Positions 1-10,865 of a DNA stretch of 64,000 nucleotides are shown piece by piece. Where the stretch lies: contig JAJFZO010000631.1 in the NCBI GenBank assembly GCA_021397835.1, forward strand, positions 496,001 through 560,000. The letters are read 5' to 3'. Origin of the DNA: Moringa oleifera. Lineage: Eukaryota > Streptophyta > Magnoliopsida > Brassicales > Moringaceae. Numbering within the stretch: the first letter of the stretch is position 1; every line of letters starts with the position of its first letter. The notes under the pieces were generated by a model, which was given only the letters and a program-made list of their open reading frames with translations, did not search any database and had not been told where the DNA came from. The translations under genes and the position numbers were made by a program.

Positions 1-86
1 TACATGATACTAGTTTTTACAATAAATAATACTGTCATAAAAGAAAAAGGAAAACAATCAAACCTTTTTGCCTTCAATTAAAAACT

Positions 87-275
87 TTACTTGTAAGCTT
101 CATCAATCCAAGTTCCGTCACAATCGGATCGTATATAGTTAACATCATCCTCACTGATTTCATCGTTTATACCCAATTCAGGTATGCCATCAATAATGGG
201 ATCATATTCTTCTACATTGTCCACATCATTATTTCTCGCATTATGTACATAGTCTTCAGTTAAAAAAACACCCAC
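87..275 (-). pseudogene. C-terminal remnant of CACTA transposase (TnpD-like)
   Basis: The 62-residue frame is very acidic and ends in an arginine-x-aspartate-cysteine-aspartate-glycine-threonine-tryptophan motif. CACTA transposases typically end in such a tail after the DUF4216 region. The intact-length relative at 43300-46668 in this window ends with the comparable REDGEGLWV. An intron acceptor-like CAG lies just upstream on the minus strand, so this is probably the last exon. The upstream Transposase_21, DUF4218 and DUF4216 parts are not seen between here and the element terminus, so the gene is internally deleted or rearranged. Confidence 0.65.
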
Positions 276-1681
276 TTATTCTGCATGTTTATTATGTATG
301 TAATACATATCATGTAAAGTAATGTTATTGCAAAAATAAGATTAAAAAACAAGGTGCCCACTAGACTGAAAGGCCTCAGGCAAAGCGAAGACTATTTCTT
401 CGAAACACATGGTACATTAGTAGATTACTAAGAATTTACCAATCTGAAGGGTTTCGACTTTTCTTTCGAGTCCTATTAATATGTAACAAGCTTTCCCTTC
501 CTTCAAACGAGCAATTGACTATCACAACAATTATCCTGCATAATGAACCATAGCATCTATGAGAAAAAAAACCTTTATTACTAGTACAAAAAAATACTAA
601 AAAAATTACACTTTAATTGAAGTGTCGGAGTATCAATAAACTTTTTCTCTCAATGATTATTCTTTATTATTGATTTTTGTCAAGGATTTAATTCATGTAC
701 TAAATAGTAATCCTATATTATGACACCCATATGCAGCAAAATGATAGAATATTGGTGCTTTTGTCTTCCATATGGTGGGGTTAGTCAAGTGACAGCTCCT
801 TTTCCAAGCTTACATGTGTGATGATTCTCCAAAAAGAGCAAACTTGGCCAGCCCGGTAGGATTCAATTATCAAACTAGGATTCAATTATCAACACATAAA
901 TATGGATGATAACTTTGAACAACACATTCCAAGACATCTTAGATAAGAAAAAATTAAGTGCCCGAATTGCTAGCCAACTAACATTTATAATCTAAAATTC
1001 TAGTCCAAGAATAAGCGAGCATGCTTTGACAACAAGCTTTCCTGTCGGGATGAGAAAATGCAGCCTGTGAAGGCAATACCTAAGGCTGTACATAGAGAGA
1101 AAGAAAAAGAGTTAATTTTTCTGTTAGGTTTTAATTTTTCACAAATAGATGCACGGTACACACTTGGGTGTGGCTTTGTTATGCCAATAGGAGAAACTTG
1201 GCAGCCCCATCCATGGCTTACAGTTTCGGATCCCTTCATTTCTCACTTCATTTCTCACTTCATTTACTTACAATTTTTAGTATCAAAAGGATAACAAACA
1301 TGGGTATCATCCGAAAATGCATAATGCCAAGAGAAGAAAATTTTCGAACAAAACTAAGTAAGAAATTGGAAGAATCAACAAAACAAATTTCTCTCTCTAA
1401 CAATGTGAGATGAAGATTTGATAAGTTTTACATACCATTTTTTTGCTTTAATGGTATCATCCGACTGTGCACGAAGTTTACTTCACAAAATTTCTTGAAG
1501 GAAGGAAGTTTTTCATCGATTATATGGTGTTGAAAGAGAGAAATCTCTGAAATTTTCGGGTATTTCGGGGGAGAAGGAAGAACACCACGCCACTGCGTGG
1601 GTAAAGAGCTTTCTGGATATTTATAGAACATTCAGGGTACTATTTAAATCTTATTACTGTCAAGGTCATTACGTAATCGTG

Positions 1682-2005
1682 TAGTTGACCAAGTGGTAAA
1701 GTGTCGTAACATTGACTGAGGGAGCCTGGGCTCGAGTTCGCCTGCAGGTGTCATTCTCAAAATAATTCAAAAATATCTTTTATTAAAAAAACAACAAAGT
1801 AGGTCAAAATCGAAGGGTGGAGCAAATGGTTGTAAGCCTGAAATAAGGTTCAGTATGGCTCGGGTTCGAGTCTACTCGTTGGTATTTTCAATCAAGAATT
1901 TAAATTAAATATTAATCTATCCAAAATATATCACATGTTTTGCTTTGGTTAGATGGCAATGACATTTATCAATTTCTTCAAGAGAGATCAGGTTCGAGTC
2001 TTCAT
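1682..2005 (+). repeat. Three tRNA-like (A-box/B-box) modules inside CACTA element 1
   Basis: Three consecutive segments each hold an A-box-like stretch (TTGACCAAGTGGTAAAG at about 1685; GAGCAAATGGTTGTAAG at about 1820; GTTAGATGGCAATGAC at about 1947). Each is followed 40-50 bases later by a B-box-like TTCGAG (near 1733, 1864 and 1993; the last two read GGTTCGAGTC). The arms do not fold into a convincing cloverleaf and there is no CCA-type end, so these are not called as tRNA genes. They resemble tRNA-derived internal promoters. Confidence 0.4.
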
Positions 2006-2030
2006 CACGAACATTTTTTTTTATTACAAA

Positions 2031-2202
2031 TTTTTTATGACGGTCTCTCAGAACCGTCATGTATACTTTGTTTTTTATGACGGTCTCACAGAACCGTCAT
2101 GTATACTATGTTTTTTATGATGGTCTTTTCAGACCGTTATGTATTTAATTTTTTAATGACGTTCATAAAAGACCGTCATAAAATACCGTCATTAAAAATA
2201 GT
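2031..2202 (+). repeat. Subterminal repeat array of CACTA element 1
   Basis: Units begin at 2031, 2071 and 2111, a period of exactly 40 bases, followed by degenerate copies to about 2200. Each unit contains an imperfect palindrome of TATGACGGTCT and AGAACCGTCAT. Such short palindromic arrays next to the termini are the binding sites for the element-encoded TnpA-type protein in En/Spm-like transposons. The motif differs from the arrays of the two other CACTA elements here. Confidence 0.8.
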
Positions 2203-2849
2203 TTTTCTTGTAGTGTAAATTTTGATCATTCTTTGAGAATTTTACACCAATTCAGCTTGTAATGTGTAGCTGACAAGTACTTCATCCATCTTATGTGAAA
2301 TTTAAGTCAAAAATCAAATAACTTTATTTACTACATTTATTTTGATTTTAGTAGTTATAATACACAATGTATTAACCAACGATATGTACATCTCCGTGTT
2401 TTACAGCTAATTATTTTGATAGACAAGAGCAGTCCTTTGCAATTTCACAATGCAAAATAGAATTTACTTTCTCCTATATGATGAAAGAGATGTTTGGATA
2501 AAGTAGAGGAAAATTTATTCTAAGACTTTTGGTTCACTTACTAAAGACTTTTAATTCGTTTTCACATATGGGATTTGATGGACAAAGAAGCTTCTAAATT
2601 CTTTCTCCATCTAATCCGTACCAATTTCTTGTTGTATTCTATAGCACTTTGTATGCACCTAAAAAAAACTCAATTATAAAGCCAGAGAAACTATCGTTCG
2701 AATCAGTATATTCTATTGATTTATGTTCTATTTGACTTTTATTAGTAAAATGTAGATACACAGTAATTTAACAAAATAAATAATTAAAATTTTTTAATAT
2801 TTTTTTCACATATTATTGTAAATTGCAAAAGCAAAATTTTGTCTTCTTA

Positions 2850-2871
2850 TATATATATATATATATATATA
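2850..2871 (+). repeat. AT dinucleotide microsatellite
   Basis: A run of about eleven TA/AT repeats within the left inverted-repeat arm. Confidence 0.9.
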
Positions 2872-3010
2872 ATAAACTTAGCATATAAATCAATGAAAAA
2901 AATTTTATCAAAATTTTTTAGAGTTTAATCAAATTTTAATGTTCTAATTTTTATAATATTATTATATTTAAAAACTTTTAAAAAATGTTAGTTTAAATAA
3001 ATAAGACGTC

Positions 3011-3012
<2 letters not shown>

Positions 3013-3049
<37 letters not shown>
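3013..3049 (+). repeat. AT dinucleotide microsatellite
   Basis: An uninterrupted AT run of about 37 bases. A shorter AT run lies at the corresponding place in the other arm (about 14304-14320), so the locus expanded in one copy. Confidence 0.9.
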
Positions 3050-3051
<2 letters not shown>

Positions 3052-4047
3052 TTTAGGAAACCTTGCTGTTATCACTATGTAATCAAATGTAAAACCAATG
3101 TAGCTTTGATATTTTGTTATATTTTACTTTCTTTGTAAAAACATTTTATAATGAATACATCTTTAATGATGCAGTATAGTTTCAATGTGATAGATAACTA
3201 TTTCATCAATAAAAAATATAAAAAGTTTTCAGTTTTTTTCTCTCTATTTCTTTTCAATCACTCCCACTTCTCTCTTATCAATAATAATATTTTGACACTT
3301 TTCATAATCAAAGTTTTACCTTTCTTTAAATTTATCTTCGAATCTTATAAAAGTTTTACAGTTGTTTGATGAAAAAAAACAAAAATTATCTTTTATTGTT
3401 CATTCTTTTTCATTTGAGATATAAACATTCAATCTATTTCTATAATCACTTCAAAATTATTTTGATAATAATTTTATCAATAATCTTTAATAAATAAATG
3501 GGTAAGAACGTAACTTGAAAATTTTTTAAAATAAGGTATGTTATTAGATATTGATGATTTAAATCTATCTAGTCTATGAAGTGAAGATTTTGAAAAAATT
3601 TCATATAACAAAGAGTAAACACCTTGATAATTATGAAATTGTACAAAAAAGCTGATCTCCAAAATTCCATAAACAAAAATTTATGTTTCTTTATTAGGTC
3701 CGAATCCATATTTAATTAGCTATTTCAAAAATAAATTATTTTAACATCTCTTTAATAAAAAGAGATAATCTTTTGATAACCATCAAAATGATAAGAGCTA
3801 GAATTATGTGAGAGCCTTGCAAATTCTAAATAGCTTGAGTACATGGGTCAAACTTTCATTGCTAATAAACAAAACAAAGGTGACAAGCCAAAATTTAAAA
3901 TATAAAAGCAAGGAATTTGAGATTAGATTTTTCTAGGTAATCAGTTGTTAATTTGCTATTGAAATGTATATCAATTTGTTAAAATGCTTTAAATTACCAA
4001 TTGATTTGATAAGCGTACACTACAATAAAAATGTAGCCAAATATATT

Positions 4048-4048
<1 letters not shown>

Positions 4049-4101
<53 letters not shown>
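4049..4101 (+). repeat. Compound TA-TG-TA microsatellite
   Basis: Alternating TA, then about eight GT units, then TA again. The translated open frame across it (poly Ile-Tyr and Cys-Val) is an artefact of the repeat. Confidence 0.9.
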
Positions 4102-5634
4102 ATTGTTTGTTTTAAAGCAAAAGTAACAATAATAACATTATTATATTAATTTAATAGTTTTAATACATGTTTAAAATTTTTAATTTTTTAGTATAGTTAT
4201 CTATTATAATATTAACCCAATGACTATATTAATTGCTACTACTTTGTCTTTAATTTTTATTTTAAAGTACTTATTGCTTTTAAACTTTTTTTATATTTAA
4301 TTGAACAAAGAAGACTATTGTATTCTTAAATCCTTAATAATATAATTATATTATTTTTATATAATATTGACAATTTTATAAAATTAATTTTTTACATTTA
4401 ATTAACTATAATTGTTTGTTATATTCTTTTTAAATGAATTTAATATTTTAAAATTTAATAATATTTTAAAAATCAGTCAAGTTTTGACTAGGCCATCAAT
4501 TGCATCCATAAGTATTATTTGTGAAAAAATTAAAAAATATAATTTTCGTATTATTTACTTTTTATATTTAGATATTATTAAGTAATGTTGGAAAGTATTA
4601 TTATTTTAAGGAGCCGACAAATGAAAATTAATAATTTCTTATATATTTAGTTCAGTTCAATCTCAATTAAGTTTTCATAATTTCATCCGAATTAATCCAG
4701 TCCAAATTAAAAATTTTTGACCCAAACAAAAACCATTAAATTGGATTGAACTCAACGATATAGTTCAGTTTGATTAAAGTAAAATATTTTACCATGACAT
4801 CTTTCTATTTTTGACATAAGAAAATAATTTTGTAATAATCATCAAGGTGGTAAGAGCTAGAATTATGTTAGATTACAAATAAAAGAAAATAAAGAATGAG
4901 CTCAAAACTAAAATTTTATGTAAAAAGTAAAATAATTTGAAAAGGCTTTTGTTAGATAGTCTTTATTAAGATGAAATGTAATTCTAATTTATTGATATGG
5001 TTCAAAATATGAATCGTTTTGACAAGCATACACTACTATAAAATAGATTTTGTTGATGGTTCAAAAGGACTTCAATTGACTATTCAAAAATAATCATTTA
5101 TGGAAGTGACTGTAAAAAGTGTAAAGCGCTATTGATAGTTTTAAAATTAAAATTAAAGCTATTTATTTTTGATGTTAAAGAAGTATAATAGTTGATTTTT
5201 GGGTAAAAATTATATAAAATTTTAATATTTATTTTATGTTATCAATCAAACTCTCATATTTCAAAAATAAAAAATCAAACTAATCTATTAATTAATTTGA
5301 TATAAATTAGATTTTAACTCAAATGGTTATGAAAAATGGAGGATATTATATTTTGGATCTATTAATTATTATGAATTTTTAAATTTTTTAGCAATGTAAA
5401 TTTAAATATATATATATATATATAGCACTTGGAAACATCTAAAAATTTTAACATATATATTAAAATCAAAGTTTATTATATAAGATCCTCATTTAAATAT
5501 CTTTAATTTTTAAATTTTTTGACAAAATTCAAACGGACCAAATTAAAAAATCAAAGTTTAATTTATCATTTTTTAATATAAAAGTTTGACTGCTAACATG
5601 GGGACAAATATCAGAGTTTTATATGACATTTAGA

Positions 5635-7495
5635 GGAAATTGCCAAAATTGGCACTCCAACACTGGGTTTTTATAAAAGAAACATGTTTTACTAAGTTTG
5701 GTTGTTTTAGCACTTAAATGTCTTGAAAAGAAAAAAATACCCTTACAAAAGACAATGATACCCTTAAAAATTAAATGAACTCAATAATTCATGAGATTTG
5801 TCTGAACACATTTCCTTTTTGGAGGAAAATTCTCTCTCTCTTTCAGCCTTTATCTCTCCTAGAGCTCTGTCTTTCTTTGCTCTTCCTTTGAGTTTTTTTC
5901 TTCTAATCTTTGTATCCAAGATCTATCAAATCAAGATTCCAAGAAGGAATCGAAAGCTAGTTATCTTGCGCAGAGAAAGAAGCTCGTGTTTTTGACAATA
6001 TATTCTTCTTCAAAATCAGACCGTGCTCAAATGGATAAAGAAGGTGACACGTATACCGTTTAAATTGTAATGTAGCTTAAAATTGTGAAGATTTCAATTT
6101 TTTTCCTCCTTTTCCTATTGATCAGTAGTTGTATCTATTTATATCGTGACCTACTTTATATTTCGTAACTTTGGTTGAGAATCATGTCATAATCTTAGTT
6201 TTATACATGTTTAAAAATCGTATCTTACTTGGTTTATCGTAACATCATTATGCGATTCATAACATTCATAAAATTGTAACAAGTTTTTGTAACAAGTTTT
6301 TCAATCGTGACTTATTTGATGAAATCGTGACTTACTTGATGAAATGTAACTTATTTGATGAAATCGTAATATGCGAAATCTTATATTTGCATTTGTAATA
6401 GGTAATTCGTTTTAGTTGTTATTTGAAATATTTTTTTGGTCATTACAAAATGTGGATCATTGTAACTTAGAATGGTGAGTGGTTCGAGTCTAGAGGAATT
6501 TTTGAATATATTGGCAGAGCCATCTAAACTAAGGGATATGTTATTCGAAGGGATTTGAAATATGTACGGTTGTTGGATTTGGTTAAATCTTGCGTGGAGG
6601 CTAATTTCTCTAATATTGATATTGTACTGCATACCATAGTAAGATCTGAAAAAACTGCTGTCAAAATTGAGTTATGGAATAATGAAGATGTTGAGTTTAT
6701 GTTGTACGATGACAATATAGTTCCATGCATAATTGTTGATTTGGTGAAGAGAAATTTTATTAAAAATATGCATGGTTTATGTGAACGTGAAATTTCAGGA
6801 GGAGTCAATCCTTTCAATTCTTGTACGGGAAGCAATCCTACTGTGCAATTACACATTTGTGGCACTGAACCATTCATCCATAATAAGACTCCTTGTGACA
6901 CTCAGCACACCGATGAGATAAATTTGGATCAGTAGATGGACTATGATATTGGGTGTGAATACCCAATCATGGGAACTCAACCCAGCCTACCAGTGAAGAT
7001 CAATGTGAACTCACTGTAGAGGTAGAACTCGACAATGAAGAGTTGAATGAGAACTTACGTACTGTCCCACCTTATGTGCCAATTGCATGCCCAGAATTAC
7101 ATAATAATTCAAACAATGGTGTTGTCAGATGATATAATGTGTTAGGTGCTGAATTATATAGTCTTGCTCTGACTCCTACTATGGAATCAGTGACTCTAAT
7201 TCATACCCTTGCTAGAGGTCAGTTTTTTTGTAAACAAGAAAGAGTTGAAGCGATTTTTGGGTATGCATGCATTAATTGAGAACTTTGAATTTAGAGTCAC
7301 TAGGTCTAACAAATCAGTATTTGAGATTGCTTATAGAGAAGGAAATTGTGCATGGAAGGTTCGTGCTATGAGAGTTGCACAAGGGCAATTCTTCCAAATA
7401 GAATGTGTGATTTGATGCATACTTGCACGGTTGAAGAGTTGCATCGATGACATCGATAAGCAAGTTCTGTTGTTATTAGAGAAATTATAGCTTAG
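5635..7495 (+). mobile_element. Mutator-like element (MULE) fragment: 5' terminus plus N-terminal transposase
   Basis: The segment opens with GGAAATTGCCAAAATTGGCA at 5635, the kind of sequence that starts many plant MULE terminal inverted repeats. This is followed by the usual stretch mentioning short exons of AAATACCC type. A decayed transposase N-terminus follows at 6520-7480. No matching 3' terminus was found. The fragment breaks off at about 7495, where a CACTA piece in the opposite orientation begins. The left boundary coincides exactly with the inner edge of the left inverted-repeat arm. Confidence 0.75.
6519..7480 (+). pseudogene. MURA-type MULE transposase, N-terminal part, broken
   Basis: 6555-6935 is an open stretch resembling the ubiquitin/PB1-like N-terminal region of MULE transposases, ending in an 'EDVEFML' motif. 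It is followed by an acidic spacer with stops. 7209-7415 matches the MuDR DNA-binding domain (DBD_Tnp_Mut): a phenylalanine-valine-x-K-K-E start, FEFRVTRSNKSVFEIAY, then GNCAWKVRA and FFQI. The family HTC motif follows at about 7415 after a frame change (MHTCTVEELH), then two in-frame stops. The catalytic DDE (MULE transposase) and SWIM zinc-finger regions are absent. It is a dead truncated copy. Confidence 0.8.
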
Positions 7496-7519
7496 AAGTA
7501 GCCAAATAATTATAAATAT

Positions 7520-7960
7520 GATGTAGCCAAATAATAAAGAGTAAGAAAAATATACGTACACAATGTAAGCCTGAATAATGGTGACACTTAGCTCTTCCAT
7601 GTGACAAAATTGCATGATATCTTCTTGAGCCACAAATACATGTCCATCAGAAGAAAAGACTTCAGTAAAAGGTATGTGTATTGCTTCATCAGGTGCCATC
7701 ACCTTATTCACATAATTATACATCTTCTGTAATCCTTGTGGTAGCCCAACGAAAGATACTTGTTGTGATGATTGTGGTTTTGTCGATGTTAGTGCTTTCT
7801 TAACTGGCAACTTACCTTGTTGCTTTATAGTCGATAGCTAAAAAAATTTTGCAAACTTAGTTGACATTAATAGGTTGACTTTATAAAATATATTACCGAA
7901 AATATTACCCCATGTGTACCAACAATGACCTAATCTCGAGGCTAAGCAACAATTGAACCA
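7520..7960 (-). pseudogene. Fragment of CACTA second gene (Ulp1-protease-type protein), antisense
   Basis: The minus-strand translation of 7560-7810 closely follows the plus-strand exon at 48715-49010 of the large CACTA element. Shared blocks include the K-x-ALT-x-TK-x-QS start, a GLP-x-x-L-x-x-x-x-x-x-V-x-KVM centre and the end FCHMEELSVTIIQAYIVYV. 7909-7955 matches the exon before it (the AxPRDWVI region at about 48605). Only the part upstream of the protease catalytic residues is present. An intron-like gap separates the two exon pieces, so this is a DNA-level fragment. Confidence 0.8.
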
Positions 7961-8499
7961 AGTGCAGAAAAAACATTTGTCACTGAGTAATGGTGAAATT
8001 AACAAGTAGTTTCCATGGAGAGAGGTATCGAAGACTAAAGTATCACTAAATTATTTATTGACAAATATTTTGTTTATCAGTAAAAACAATTATTTATATG
8101 TATATATTATCAAAAAAAGTATTTATCAATAAAGATTTTATACATATGACAAACAAAGAATTTATCATTAAAACATTTAAATATAGTGACAGATAAATCT
8201 GTCACTAAAACATTTATATGTAGCAACAAGTGAAAAATTGTAAGTAAAATCTTGACTATGATAGATGGTACATTTGTTAGTAAAAGCCTTGAACATACGT
8301 TGGCGAACAAGAAATCTGTCAGTAAATATTTATTATATATACTGACATATATAAATATATTTTAGTAAAAGTTTATAAAGACGAGGCTTATACCCATGAT
8401 CAAAGTGCCTCTTAGTATGAGTTTTTATCCGTTTGTATGATGGATTTTCATTTTTTTAGTGACGGTTTTTAGTCTATTACTCTCTTCGTAATGTATAAG
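7961..8499. repeat. AT-rich stretch with repeated 'CTGTCACTAAAA'-like motifs
   Basis: Between 8030 and 8350 there are many variants of a motif reading GACA...TCTGTCAGTAAA or its near complement (for example GTGACAGATAAATCTGTCAC at about 8188, a palindrome). It looks like the subterminal array of a decayed CACTA or MITE-type element adjoining the CACTA coding fragment. No terminus could be assigned and there is no gene. Confidence 0.5.
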
Positions 8500-9735
8500 C
8501 AAATAATATATTGAATAATTTTGATGATAATGTGTCATGTTTTAGAATATCACAACGCTTCATAACTTTCAAATAGTTTCAAAACTATTACTGAACTATT
8601 TACAGATGAGATAAGTGTAATTTATCTTCCAAAAAAAAAAAATTCTCTACATAAAAGGTTACTTCGTACAGGTAAGTACTTGTCATCATAAGTTTTTTCT
8701 TTTATGTTTTTATAGTTAAGAGCCCATAGTTATACTAGCTTTGCCAAAATAGGATTTGAGTATAATCTAGATGATTGTTGTTGGTACACTTTAGAGCTCC
8801 TAATAGAAGTCTTTTTTATTTTTTGGTATGAATGTACATAAGCTTAAAGTTAAAAAATTTTGTATGTCACTTAAAAGAGAAAAACAAAGAAATGGTAACC
8901 ACATCAATTGATAATTATATAAAAAATTTTATATATCACTGAGAAACATGAAATAATAATTACTTTAGTTGATAACTATAAAGATAGTTATCAATTAATA
9001 TCATTACAGATACAATGGAACATATTGGTGGATAGTTTTAATGAGAGCTAGCTATCAATTAATGTTTGTATTACCTTCATTTCTATCATTGATTACTAAA
9101 ACGAAATATAAAAAATAAAAATTTTCATAATTGATTTCAACAAGAATCAAAAATGAAAAGCTTGTTTCAAACTTTAGTCATAAGTTTCTATGGGAATCGA
9201 ATGTTAAAGTTATGAAAATGTTAATCTTGAAAGCTTTAGTTAAAAGTTCCTAAAGCAAAGATGACTAAAACCTCCTTCATAAGCCACAAATACCCACTTT
9301 TTAAAAACATTCTAAACTATAAATCCTAAAATTATATTCTTTCTTTACCGCTACCTATTTCTTAAACTGATATAACATCTGTAAAATTTTACTGTTTTGT
9401 TTGATTTTCATTGTAAAATCACTTCTCTTTATAATTTTTCCATTATTTTACTTCAACTCAAGTATAAAATTTGTTGAGTAAATTGATTTTTATCAAATCT
9501 ACATTATTTTTTAAAATTTTAAGATATGTTTAAATTGTTTTATAATTTTATAATTGTTATATTAATTTTTTATAATTAAATTGTGCTTTGAAAATATAAG
9601 AAGACGTGTGAGATAAATTATGAGATTACCATTGAGGTAACAAAAGTTTTTGTTAATGTAGTTTTTCAACATAACATCTAATGTATATATTTATTTTTGA
9701 CAACATAAGATACATTAGATGCTAATTATTGTCAA
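8500..9735 (+). repeat. Dispersed repeat, copy A
   Basis: It aligns in the same orientation with 61760-63725. Landmarks are AATAATATATT then TGTTTTAGAATA near 8500/61770, CATAATTATACT-type sequence at 8730/61990, TACCCACTTTTT at 9291/62577, TTTCTTTACCGCTACC at 9340/62625, and GAGATAAATTATGAGAT at 9609/62988. Copy B has about 620 extra bases at its 3' part. No coding potential is visible. Family not identified. Confidence 0.8.
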
Positions 9736-10865
9736 CATGACATATGCACATACACTAGTTTTGATACCTCATTCTAAAGTAAGTTAATAAATTTTAACTT
9801 ATATTATTATTTTAAGACGCTATCCACAATTGTTTATGATATTTACCTATTGAAGCTTTCAAGTTGTTTTTGGCACTTTATAAATTACCACATGGAAGAA
9901 AAATTGTAGAGTTTTATCACCAAGATGTGTATAAGGAAAACTACATGTGTTATTATTTTTATTTTAAAAATAATATTTGAATTATTTGATTTAATATTCA
10001 TGTTAGCTTTTTAACTTTGAGCGAGAGTATCATGGTATTGATAAATATACAATATCCCTTTCTTTCAATTTATAAGTTGCTTAATAATTATTTTTATAAT
10101 TAATGTATTTATTTAAAACTTAAATTTGATTTTTTAATTTTTTTATAAATATATGAAGCATAAAAAAACCTACACTAAAGTTTGAATTGAATGAAATTAA
10201 AAAAAAAGTCAACTTTTTGATTTGGAGTTTGACGATGAACATGGATTAAAGTAAAAGTGAAGTTCCTAATGTTCTTGCAATTGAAATTTTGTAATTTATA
10301 CTATCAATATTAGAATATAAATACTTTCAAACTTATTTAATAAATAAATTATATTACAACATAATTTTGTGAAAAATTTATTATACTTTTAAATTATTTA
10401 AAATTAAAAACTTATTTTAAAAAATTACATTCAAACAAGTAATTGTAGTTTCTTAGGCTAACTTATTTATTTCAAGATAATTTTTATAATATATTAAAAT
10501 CATGGCAAATTTAATAGTAGTAGCAAACATTGTTTGAGAATACCTAATTTCTTTTTAAATAATATTTTTAAAAAATAAAAAACAAGTGTTATATTAATAT
10601 AATAATAGTAGAATACTTGATCATTTTATGAAATTGTTAATTATAAATAATCAAATGAAAATATAAATTTTTTAAATTTCTAATGTTATTTAAAAATAAT
10701 AAAAAATAATATTGATTGATTGATTATAATAAAAGCATTGATTATAATTATAAAAAATAACAAATAATAAATTTTTTATAATAAAAATTTAATTAATAAT
10801 GATAGTATACTCATCAAATTTACAATAAATTGAAGATTATATAACAAATAAAAATTTTAAAATCA
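9736..10865. other. AT-rich non-coding stretch
   Basis: Extremely A/T-rich sequence between repeat copy A and the right inverted-repeat arm. I find no open frame, motif or repeat that can be assigned. Confidence 0.6.

Larger units (their letters stand above)
1..2215 (-). mobile_element. CACTA (En/Spm) element, truncated by window edge (element 1)
   Basis: The right edge is a CACTA terminus: the sequence ends TTTTTCTTGTAGTG at 2215, the reverse complement of the usual CACTACAAGAAAAA start. Immediately inside lie three 40-bp subterminal repeats. At the far left a minus-strand reading frame matches the C-terminal tail of CACTA transposases. The next three bases (2216-2218) are TAA, but the other terminus lies outside the window, so the target duplication cannot be checked. 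Most of 300-1640 holds no recognisable coding sequence. One short minus-strand open stretch near 357-412 looks exon-like but is not identified. Confidence 0.8.
2216..5634 (+). repeat. Left arm of a giant inverted repeat
   Basis: Read as reverse complement, this stretch aligns nearly continuously with 10866-15090. Matching landmarks include 2485-2620 with 14740-14850, 3050-3170 with 14170-14310, 3520-3610 with 13780-13870, 3690-3960 with 12850-13180, 4640-4770 with 12000-12130, and 5170-5630 with 10880-11400. Divergence is substantial, with many small indels. The arm starts directly at the end of CACTA element 1 and stops at the Mutator-like terminus at about 5635. It holds no credible gene, and the short open frames inside are AT-rich noise. 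Confidence 0.85.

Noticed and set aside
1682..1760. Candidate serine/leucine-type tRNA gene
   Set aside because: A-box and B-box resemblance only. Acceptor and anticodon stems do not pair and the B-box is degenerate.
4018..4035. CACTACAATAAAAATG and, at 5031, CACTACTATAAAAT as transposon ends
   Set aside because: Both lie within the continuous inverted-repeat match, without a partner terminus, array or target duplication.
3964..4149. Open frame of 61 codons
   Set aside because: Its sequence is the translation of a TA/TG microsatellite, so there is no gene.
5798..5995. 65-codon open frame with a hydrophobic start
   Set aside because: It lies in the 5' terminal region of the MULE, is Ser/Phe/Leu-biased and matches no domain.
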